A stretch of 34,805 nucleotides of DNA, taken from the NCBI GenBank assembly GCA_036373975.1, contig DASUUR010000080.1, positions 1 to 34,805 of the forward strand. The letters are read 5' to 3'. Under the pieces are notes generated by a model. That model was not told the DNA's origin and searched no databases. It saw only the letters and a program-made list of their open reading frames with translations. This document shows, piece by piece, positions 29,716-34,805 of this stretch. The DNA is from DASUUR01 sp036373975 (GTDB lineage Bacteria; Patescibacteriota; Saccharimonadia; Saccharimonadales; Saccharimonadaceae). Position numbers and translations under genes: made by a program. Every line of letters starts with the position of its first letter. Positions within the stretch are counted from its first letter, which is position 1.

Positions 29716-30288
29716 ATGAAGCGAGCGCTTCTCGTTATCGACTTCATCAACGAGATCGTCGATCCCAAGGGCAAGTTGGCGGCCAAGGGCTACGCCAGCT
29801 TCATCGCCAGGCACCGCACTTTCGACCACCTGAACACCGCCATCGGCGCGTTCCGGAAGGCAGGAGATCCCGTGATCTTCGTGCGGCTTGCTTTCGATCC
29901 TTCCTACAGCAATCAGCCGAAGGGTTCGCCGGTCTTCGGCAAAGCCCACGAGTTCGGAATTCTGGCTGACGGAACCTGGTCGACCGAGATCCACGACGCC
30001 GTCGATTACAAGATGAATCGCGACCTGACGCTCGTGAAAACCCGCGTGAGTGCGTTCCACGACACCGACCTCGCGAAGATGCTGCGTCGTAGCGGCATCA
30101 CCGACGTCTACATCGCGGGTGTGGCGACCGACCTGGCCGCCGAGGCCACGGCGCGTTCGGCGCACGACAATGACTTCACCGTCTACGTCGTGACCGATGC
30201 CAGCGCGGCAGCGAACCAGGCCGACCACGAGAAGTCGCTCCACTTGCTGCCCAAGGTGGCGCAGCTCGTGACTGCTGCTGAGCTGTAG
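29716..30288 (+). CDS. isochorismatase-fold hydrolase lacking the nucleophilic Cys
   Basis: 190 residues. ALLVIDFINEIV supplies the general-base Asp9 and LTLVKTRVSAF the Lys108 of the family. The third position, usually Cys in the GVATDVCV motif, is Ala141 (GVATDLAAEATA). Amidase members need that Cys; vinyl-ether-cleaving isochorismatases of the EntB/PhzD type work through the Asp. The product is therefore not expected to be an amidase. CAGGAG precedes the ATG and the gene is 21 nt after the ATP-grasp gene. Its link to the dikinase chemistry is unknown. Confidence 0.88.
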   Translation: MKRALLVIDFINEIVDPKGKLAAKGYASFIARHRTFDHLNTAIGAFRKAGDPVIFVRLAFDPSYSNQPKGSPVFGKAHEFGILADGTWSTEIHDAVDYKMNRDLTLVKTRVSAFHDTDLAKMLRRSGITDVYIAGVATDLAAEATARSAHDNDFTVYVVTDASAAANQADHEKSLHLLPKVAQLVTAAEL

Positions 30289-30324
30289 GCTCACAGCACA
30301 TCTCCAATTCGTAATGCAGTAAGT

Positions 30325-30358
30325 CTTCCCCGCCCGCGCGTCATGCCGGGCGGGGAAG
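30325..30358 (+). terminator. hairpin ending the split-dikinase operon
   Basis: A perfect 12-bp G+C-rich stem (30325-30336 / 30347-30358) 36 nt after the last stop. There is no T run, so termination by this hairpin alone is uncertain. Confidence 0.6.
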
Positions 30359-30429
30359 CAGCAAAAACTTAATCACTGGCAATATTTTTACAAATGTTTT
30401 GTACTTGTAAGAGAATTGACGCGGATTAA

Positions 30430-30590
30430 ACACCCCTTCCGACTACTGCCTTAAGGTCTTCTTAGCAATCAGACTTACCGCTACCAGGGACTGCTGAGAA
30501 TACTATTACGGCAGGCGTGCGAGATTGACCTATGTGAATATTTGGATTGTGGTGCTTAAAGACTTCTTCGTATACGGCTTCTGTACTCAT
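30430..30590 (-). pseudogene. truncated P-loop kinase remnant
   Basis: An ATG at 30588-30590 overlaps the stop of the upstream kinase gene (ATGA arrangement). It reads 42 residues including PAVIVFSAVPGSGKS, a Walker A motif, and then meets a stop at 30462. Fragments in the other frames just beyond (LIAKK, then EDLKAVVGRGV down to about 30430) look like the continuing kinase helix, so one or more indels have broken it. The remaining stretch to 30359 holds no feature I can support. Confidence 0.6.
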
Positions 30591-31117
30591 TCAGCAATCC
30601 TTGCAAAAATTTCACCTATAATATCATCGACGGAAAGCTTTGCATCAATCGTAATCGCGCCTTTCTCGATTATCCTATCCTGAACCACGTCTAATTCGCT
30701 TAGTAGTTTATCTTGGGTTGTTCTGTCCTTAGCGAATAGATTATCGCGGGATTCACTATTGAGCCGTTCGAGCAAAGTTGGTCTGTCAACTTTCAATAGA
30801 AAGACTTTGTCTGCTCTATCCCAGTATTGAGATAGATTTGCCCTTCCACACAAAAATATTCGCGTTGCATCTTGGTGCTTTTGAAGCAAAGCTTCGAGCT
30901 CTGTTTCATTTAATGACCATTGATATACCGATCGCCACTCCTCATCATGCAGTTTCACCGATAACGCTCTATTCCCCTTAGCGTCTACAAACTGATAAAG
31001 GTTGGGGTTGATCTTACTATCAAATGCAACTTCCCCACGTTCAAGAAGTTGACGAGCAATGGTTGTCTTGCCAGATCCTGATATGCCTGTGATAATAAAT
31101 AATTTTGATTGAGCCAT
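30587..31117 (-). CDS. small P-loop (AAA/kinase-type) NTPase
   Basis: 176 residues. Walker A GISGSGKTT at 10-18, followed by a kinase-like layout: RIFLCGRANLSQYWDRADKVFLLKVDRPTLLERLN and a C-terminal helix. It resembles shikimate/nucleoside-kinase-like small phosphotransferases of the AAA_33/AAA_18 type. The substrate is unknown. Its stop overlaps the start of a broken second kinase gene, so this was once a two-kinase operon. Confidence 0.82.
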   Translation of the reverse strand: MAQSKLFIITGISGSGKTTIARQLLERGEVAFDSKINPNLYQFVDAKGNRALSVKLHDEEWRSVYQWSLNETELEALLQKHQDATRIFLCGRANLSQYWDRADKVFLLKVDRPTLLERLNSESRDNLFAKDRTTQDKLLSELDVVQDRIIEKGAITIDAKLSVDDIIGEIFARIAE

Positions 31118-31142
31118 TAGCTGTTTTCTTGCATCTCTCGCA

Positions 31143-31925
31143 TCACTTATTTAATATATCTGGCTTAGTCCCAACAATCCATTGAGCATCCATAATACTT
31201 TCCTCTATATCACCGCGCCGCAAGAAGGACACCCACGGTTCGGTGCCTTCGCCACCGAACCTTTGCACTATTTCGCGGTCGGTTTGCAATAGCTTTAAAA
31301 GCGCCTCTATAACTTCTTTCGGGGAATACATTCCGTAGCTCTTAGTAAGGCGCAGTAAGCGCACGGCAAAGTCTGGGCGCTCAGTAAAGCCTGCATCTTT
31401 CCAACCCTTCTCGCTACGGAGTGGCACAAAATAGTAGGCCATCTGCGCTAGGTCGTCAATTCGTTCACCAGGCTGAATAAAATCCCAGTCAATGAGTGCG
31501 GCTAGGGTATCGTTTTGCCAAATCGTGTTCCAAGGGCCCAAATCACCGTGGCGGATAATCTGGCCCGGCGCAAGGCGAGCTTTACCGATTCGCCACTCAA
31601 CGCTTCCGCCCGGGCTAAAACCTTCTACCGTATCGTGATACTCGCGCAGCAAACACCCCGCCTGCTCTATGCCATCACCTTGCGTCAGTATACTCGGCCA
31701 TGGCCGCACAGCAGCATCGCCAGGAATGAAGCTCAATATTTCGCGACCCTGTTCATCAAAGCCCTCAACCGTGGGGCAACGAGTAAAACCATTTTTATGA
31801 AGATGCTCCAATAACGCATGAACCGTAGGCGTCCATGATCCAGTTTGCCTGCGTACAGTATCACCAACTTTTACCGGCGAGCTAACAAAGCCGTATTGCA
31901 GGACTTCTTCTTGTGGATTAGTCAT
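31143..31925 (-). CDS. aminoglycoside-phosphotransferase-like kinase
   Basis: 260 residues from the ATG at 31923-31925, which overlaps the NUDIX stop by 8 nt; an upstream in-frame ATG lies inside the NUDIX gene. Catalytic loop HGDLGPWN (H126, D128, N133) and the metal-binding IDWDF (D146/D148) identify the APH/choline-kinase fold. The N-lobe is short. The substrate is not readable: it may be a sugar, an amine or an antibiotic. Translational coupling with NUDIX suggests one pathway. Confidence 0.9.
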   Translation of the reverse strand: MTNPQEEVLQYGFVSSPVKVGDTVRRQTGSWTPTVHALLEHLHKNGFTRCPTVEGFDEQGREILSFIPGDAAVRPWPSILTQGDGIEQAGCLLREYHDTVEGFSPGGSVEWRIGKARLAPGQIIRHGDLGPWNTIWQNDTLAALIDWDFIQPGERIDDLAQMAYYFVPLRSEKGWKDAGFTERPDFAVRLLRLTKSYGMYSPKEVIEALLKLLQTDREIVQRFGGEGTEPWVSFLRRGDIEESIMDAQWIVGTKPDILNK

Positions 31926-32382
31926 GCAATTTCCCGTTGTTAAAGCCAGCCGAATATGCCTTCCAGGCATCAGCGTAATACCCTGGCAGTAGAGCGGTAA
32001 CTTCGCTTGGGGCTATAAACTTGTATTCCTCAATCTCTTCATCTTCCACGCTGTAATCTACATTCTGCGGGAGCACCTTTGTGCACTCAAATAGTAGGAA
32101 CAAGTAATCCTCTTTCGTTTTGAACACGCTATCAATAAGGCGTAGGTCGGCCGTTTCAAGCTTAATGCCAGTCTCCTCCTCGGTCTCGCGGATAGCCGCT
32201 ACCTTGGGGTCTTCAAATTCTTCAACACCACCACCTGGCAGTTGCCATGTGTCTTTGTAATCCGGCTTAATTAAAAGAATATTCCCTTTATCTGATTTCA
32301 GAATAACCTTAACAGCAACCTTCTTTTTAGGCAGACTCGCCTGCCATTGTTTGTCTTGCTCTTCGGTGTAGCGTTTGGTCAT
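31918..32382 (-). CDS. NUDIX hydrolase
   Basis: 154 residues with an intact Nudix box at about 51-73 (GGVEEFEDPKVAAIRETEEE). The N-terminal part is basic (LPKKKVAVKVIL). TATGAT (32389-32394) ends 6 nt before the ATG and there is no ribosome-binding site, so the transcript may be leaderless. Operon with the APH-like gene, sharing 8 nt. Confidence 0.93.
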   Translation of the reverse strand: MTKRYTEEQDKQWQASLPKKKVAVKVILKSDKGNILLIKPDYKDTWQLPGGGVEEFEDPKVAAIRETEEETGIKLETADLRLIDSVFKTKEDYLFLLFECTKVLPQNVDYSVEDEEIEEYKFIAPSEVTALLPGYYADAWKAYSAGFNNGKLHD

Positions 32383-32388
32383 GGGTTT

Positions 32389-32394
32389 ATCATA
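32389..32394 (-). promoter_or_regulatory. -10 box of a leaderless gene
   Basis: TATGAT on the minus strand, 6 nt before the NUDIX ATG at 32382. Confidence 0.5.
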
Positions 32395-32463
32395 GCAAAA
32401 TTGGAGTATATTGTGATTCTAGAGAATCAATCGCACCACGAAAATACAGATGTTAATTGCTCA

Positions 32464-32851
32464 CTATATTGCTACTGGGATTGCAAGCCAACCCTTAATT
32501 ATCTTTCTCAATGGAGTCATATTAGCGTTAATGCTTTCAATAGAGGTAAGGGTAATCATTCCTCTAATATCAGAGCTCCACTCTATCAGTCCACTATCGT
32601 CTTGCATTACTGGCGCGCCCTTTTTATCTTCTTTACTCGTAGCGCCCATATGCAATACGAGCTTTACTACTCCTTGCTTATTCATTAGGTTAAACGTGAT
32701 CCGATCCTCACCATCTAGGACGTAACTTGGCGCGTTCTTAATATGCTCATTCAGCTTTGGCTCGGTTTAAGAATAGGGCCGCATCCACTTGCAAACGTCT
32801 ACCTTCATCCAGATCATTCAAGAATTCTTCAATTGTTTTATATTCCCGCAT
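32464..32851 (-). pseudogene. decayed DUF1801 copy
   Basis: It starts MREYKTIEEFLNDLDEGRRLQVD in one frame, passes through ILKPSQ in another, and continues KLNEHIKNAPSYVLDGEDRITFNLM and on to LAIPVAI in a third. Each piece aligns with the intact gene at 26585-26986, so at least two indels have accumulated, and the Trp of IKWNAPSY is also lost. It is a duplicated or second acquired copy now breaking down. Confidence 0.88.
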
Positions 32852-32932
32852 AGCCTTACCGCGTACAGCAAAGAGGTTAAAAATAAGAGGCATTAGGCGG
32901 CATGAATGATCTCAGCCCCAGGATTCACTTAC

Positions 32933-33370
32933 CTAAGGAGCATACGATAATCGGATGAGGTACAAAACTGTCAGCGGTATAACTACCCACCAAATAATCA
33001 CAAGAAGAACCGCTCCAATATACTTCACAACAAAGTTGGTTTTTAAAGCAAAATACTGGCGCCACAAAAAATATGCCACTACTGTGCTGGCCGTAATAAT
33101 AGCGCCTATGGCAATCGGCCAGTATGTGGTAACAAATGGCAATACGCGCACTATTCCGTACCCAATTAGCATGCTGTAGATAATTACGGCGTATGGATTA
33201 TGTATCTTTTCTCTAAAGAAATAGCCTATTACCGCACCCGTGATTATTAATGTCCCGCACTGTACAAACACGGTTATGCCACGCGGATGTGGTGCTAGCA
33301 AATAAATTAATGCGGCAGTAAGACCAGCAATGATACCTATACTGGCGTTTTGCTTAAGTGAAGTTCTCAT
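32933..33370 (-). CDS. five-TM membrane protein
   Basis: 145 residues from the ATG at 33368-33370. The frame is open further upstream, but that part overlaps repeat copy B and reads as non-coding. Five hydrophobic segments (about 10-27, 33-50, 62-80, 86-104, 116-138). TACACT at 33378-33383 ends 7 nt before this ATG, consistent with a leaderless start. No family recognised. Confidence 0.78.
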   Translation of the reverse strand: MRTSLKQNASIGIIAGLTAALIYLLAPHPRGITVFVQCGTLIITGAVIGYFFREKIHNPYAVIIYSMLIGYGIVRVLPFVTTYWPIAIGAIITASTVVAYFLWRQYFALKTNFVVKYIGAVLLVIIWWVVIPLTVLYLIRLSYAP

Positions 33371-33377
33371 GACGATT

Positions 33378-33383
33378 AGTGTA
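33378..33383 (-). promoter_or_regulatory. -10 box of a leaderless gene
   Basis: TACACT on the minus strand, 7 nt before the ATG at 33370, with repeat copy B about 40 nt further upstream. Confidence 0.45.
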
Positions 33384-33423
33384 GCATGAGGTCGCCAGCC
33401 AGGATTGATTGGCGGCTGTTTTA

Positions 33424-33477
33424 GCGACGCTATTGCTCTTTGAGGGAACATGTGAGAATATCGCGCGCAGAATATGA
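33424..33477 (+). repeat. 54-nt dispersed repeat, copy B
   Basis: Same orientation and near-identical to copy A at 24384-24436. It sits between the start of the minus-strand membrane protein and the plus-strand secreted protein. An extra 9-bp inverted repeat (33471-33479 / 33490-33498) begins at its right end and is absent from copy A. Confidence 0.85.
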
Positions 33478-33498
33478 CAAAAACCATCCTGTCATATT
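33471..33498 (+). promoter_or_regulatory. inverted repeat in the leader of the secreted protein gene
   Basis: AATATGACA / TGTCATATT, perfect 9 bp with a 10-nt loop, about 40 nt before the start codon. It could be an operator or an mRNA hairpin. Confidence 0.5.
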
Positions 33499-33538
33499 TG
33501 CTCCAAGCTAGCCAAGTCACTCACATCAAAGGAGAGCA

Positions 33539-33961
33539 ATGATGCACACCAAGATGGCAGCTAAGCGTCTTGCCGTGTTGATTACTGCGTTGATTGCGTT
33601 ACTCGGAAGTGCGACCATCGTAACAACCACGCCGGCTTCAGCAGCTCGTGCGACATGCCGAACACTTCACCTCGACAATGGAGGCTACTGGTGGTCGGTT
33701 GTGCTACCATCAATGACACTGCCAATCTGCTACAACGGCTCACGTGTGTGGCAAAGTGGTAATGCCACCCCTCGAGTAAACACGCGTGGCTATGTGCTCG
33801 ATGGAATTGATTGGGCCGGCACATACAACGGTGGTGGAGGTTGGCTCGGTGCCGGCATAAACTACAGGCTCACACTCAGCGGCGGATGGGCAAGCTGGAC
33901 CTGCGCAGCTCGTTGGACGATCGATGCGCGAGGCAATGTGACAAGCTTTACTCGCTGCTAG
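33539..33961 (+). CDS. secreted cysteine-containing protein
   Basis: 140 residues. Two adjacent ATGs (33539 and 33542) follow AAAGGAG; the second has the better spacing. A Sec signal peptide is clear: basic KMAAKRL, a hydrophobic core ending around residue 30, and an ASA-AR cleavage site. The mature part (about 106 residues) has four Cys (TCRTL, ICYNG, TCAAR, terminal TRC), enough for two disulfides, and is rich in Trp, Gly and Tyr. Single gene followed by a hairpin. For an epibiont this is a candidate released or surface effector. No family recognised. Confidence 0.85.
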   Translation: MMHTKMAAKRLAVLITALIALLGSATIVTTTPASAARATCRTLHLDNGGYWWSVVLPSMTLPICYNGSRVWQSGNATPRVNTRGYVLDGIDWAGTYNGGGGWLGAGINYRLTLSGGWASWTCAARWTIDARGNVTSFTRC

Positions 33962-33979
33962 GCGAATATGTCGACGCGA

Positions 33980-34004
33980 GGGCGGCGATCCTGGATCGCC
34001 GCCC
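33980..34004 (+). terminator. hairpin after the secreted protein gene
   Basis: A perfect 11-bp stem GGGCGGCGATC/GATCGCCGCCC with a 3-nt loop (33980-33990 / 33994-34004). No T run follows. Confidence 0.6.
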
Positions 34005-34014
34005 ACAAACTAAC

Positions 34015-34020
34015 TATAAT
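34015..34020 (+). promoter_or_regulatory. -10 box for the 34030 gene
   Basis: Consensus TATAAT 9 nt before the ATG, with GAGGG in the gap; the leader would be very short. Confidence 0.5.
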
Positions 34021-34029
34021 GAGGGCAAT

Positions 34030-34332
34030 ATGCATATATCCAAGCGAACAATAAGAGCGATATTATTTAATGTCTTGCTGCCTGGCTCTGGCTATTTATA
34101 TATTAAGACCAAAACACGGTATCCTTTAGCGATATTTTTGATCATCGGCAGTATGCATGGAATACTACGTACAATTGATAAGCTTGCCGATGGCCAGCTC
34201 CATTACATGTATCAAATAAATCTGTCGCCATTCTTCCCCGGGCTCGATTTCTCGCTACTCGGCTTTATACTTGCAGCAGCAGTTGGTGTAGATACATATT
34301 TCTTAGCCCAGAAACCACAAAAAACGGCCTAA
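34030..34332 (+). CDS. small membrane protein (100 aa)
   Basis: 100 residues from the ATG at 34030, preceded by GAGGG. N-terminal amphipathic basic stretch, then TM segments at about 9-22, 30-46 and 72-91, and a PGSGYLYI motif like the one in TM2/DUF5683-type small membrane proteins. Open frame further upstream overlaps the secreted protein gene and is not coding. Function unknown. Confidence 0.75.
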   Translation: MHISKRTIRAILFNVLLPGSGYLYIKTKTRYPLAIFLIIGSMHGILRTIDKLADGQLHYMYQINLSPFFPGLDFSLLGFILAAAVGVDTYFLAQKPQKTA

Positions 34333-34347
34333 AAAGGTTCTTGCACT

Positions 34348-34390
34348 CACCACGAAAAAAGCCCAGAAAACCTGGGCTCTTTTCGTGGTG
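34348..34390. terminator. long hairpin between convergent genes
   Basis: CACCACGAAAA pairs with TTTTCGTGGTG around an inner AGCCCAG/CTGGGCT stem (34348-34390). The inner stem followed by TCTTTT terminates the plus strand, and the A-rich arm gives TTTTTT on the minus strand. Confidence 0.88.
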
Positions 34391-34488
34391 CTGGATTGCA
34401 GACGTATTTCTAACTGTGAATTCAGACAATCTTGACATTAACAGGCTAAAAAATCTAGTGAATATGTTTAATCTATCGGGTGAGCTGT

Positions 34489-34803
34489 TTACTTAAATCT
34501 GGCAAAAGCTCTACAAATTGCATAGCTATACCACAGTTGCAGATCATGATAGCGGTCTCTAAGCAAATGGCCAGTAAATAGCCCGTTAGGCTGTTGGTGT
34601 TCTATGAACCATTTCTTTGCCCGTGCCACTTCTGCGCCCTCTGATAATTCTGGGCTAATAATGCCGACGACGTCTAATGAGGAGAGCATGTCCGTCTGCC
34701 AAAATGGAAAACTAAAGCGAGTCCAGTCATCTACCCTATTTTTATCAGGATACTTATCACGCTGAAAAAAACGAGATACAAGCAGTTCAGTTGCTAGCTT
34801 GGC
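34489..34803 (-). CDS. partial alpha/alpha-toroid (squalene-cyclase/prenyltransferase repeat-like) protein
   Basis: The frame is open to the right edge, so the N-terminus is missing; 104 C-terminal residues are visible. DDWTRFSFPFWQTDMLSSLDVVG, followed by ARAKKWFIEHQQPNGLF, is the repeat pattern of alpha/alpha-toroid domains (Q..dGlf after a helix). Such proteins in CPR are often annotated as prenyltransferase-like without activity data. It ends FARFK at 34489 and faces the bidirectional hairpin at 34348. Confidence 0.6.
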   Translation of the reverse strand, partial: AKLATELLVSRFFQRDKYPDKNRVDDWTRFSFPFWQTDMLSSLDVVGIISPELSEGAEVARAKKWFIEHQQPNGLFTGHLLRDRYHDLQLWYSYAICRAFARFK

Positions 34804-34805
34804 TG

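Noticed and set aside
28342..30294. 650-codon open frame on the minus strand, opposite the split-dikinase operon
   Set aside because: It is a by-product of G+C-rich codons on the plus strand. The plus-strand genes have recognisable domains, ribosome-binding sites and a promoter, and the antisense product resembles nothing and is full of His/Arg/Val runs.
33371..33520. Extension of the 32933 membrane protein through repeat copy B
   Set aside because: The translated extension contains the repeat and a promoter-like -10 box and does not look like coding sequence.
1..34805. Insertion sequences, transposases, integrases or prophage genes
   Set aside because: No transposase or recombinase motif and no terminal inverted repeats with target duplications were found, despite the mosaic composition.

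Overview
The window most likely comes from a Candidatus Patescibacteria (CPR) genome, probably a Saccharibacteria (TM7) relative. This rests on gene mix and style rather than on a marker gene: tightly packed small genes, many orphan proteins, an HtpX/LemA pair, tRNAs with encoded CCA, TGA used as a stop, several NUDIX and DUF1801 proteins, and repeated signs of leaderless transcription. No rRNA or ribosomal protein gene is present to settle the taxonomy.

Layout. 1-2316 (minus): a partial membrane protein, htpX, lemA, tRNA-Leu(UAA), tRNA-Cys(GCA). 2455-3866 (plus): two G+C-rich orphan genes closed by a strong terminator. 4094-8205 (plus): a membrane-anchored protein, then a four-gene signalling operon: OmpR-type response regulator, a 40-residue peptide ending in GAPWYDHEAN, a six-TM histidine kinase, and a large class I isoprenoid-synthase-fold protein. 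8189-11325: two minus-strand membrane proteins and hisS. 11331-18668: an accessory stretch of small, mostly orphan, often G+C-rich genes, each with its own promoter and terminator. It includes a tandem paralog pair, a second dispersed paralog pair, a divergent serpin-like protein and two metalloprotease relatives that have lost catalytic residues. 18800-20477: a stress cluster (chaB, SDR oxidoreductase, CIRCE-controlled hsp20). 20524-27301: minus-strand housekeeping and small genes, with valS under a clear T-box riboswitch. 27411-30288 (plus): a G+C-rich operon of an unknown helical protein, a phosphohistidine swivel domain, a PPDK/PEP-synthase-type ATP-grasp protein and an isochorismatase-fold hydrolase. 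30430-34803: kinases, NUDIX, two decayed genes, a secreted cysteine-containing protein, small membrane proteins and a partial alpha/alpha-toroid protein.

The strongest candidate for an undescribed system is 4583-8205. A response regulator, a short Trp-containing peptide gene, a multi-pass kinase without an extracytoplasmic domain, and an isoprenoid-synthase-like enzyme together recreate the logic of the Bacillus ComQXPA system, in which ComQ prenylates the Trp of ComX and the ComP kinase senses it. The families used here differ from Bacillus, so this would be an analogous prenyl-peptide signalling system. The second candidate is the 27411-30288 operon, which looks like a dikinase (PEP synthase or rifampin phosphotransferase type) broken into separate polypeptides.

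Regulation visible in the sequence includes a T-box with antiterminator and terminator on valS, CIRCE overlapping a consensus promoter on hsp20, a structured leader at 4001-4055, a 54-nt repeat found upstream of two minus-strand promoters, and several promoters whose -10 box sits only 6-7 nt before the start codon.
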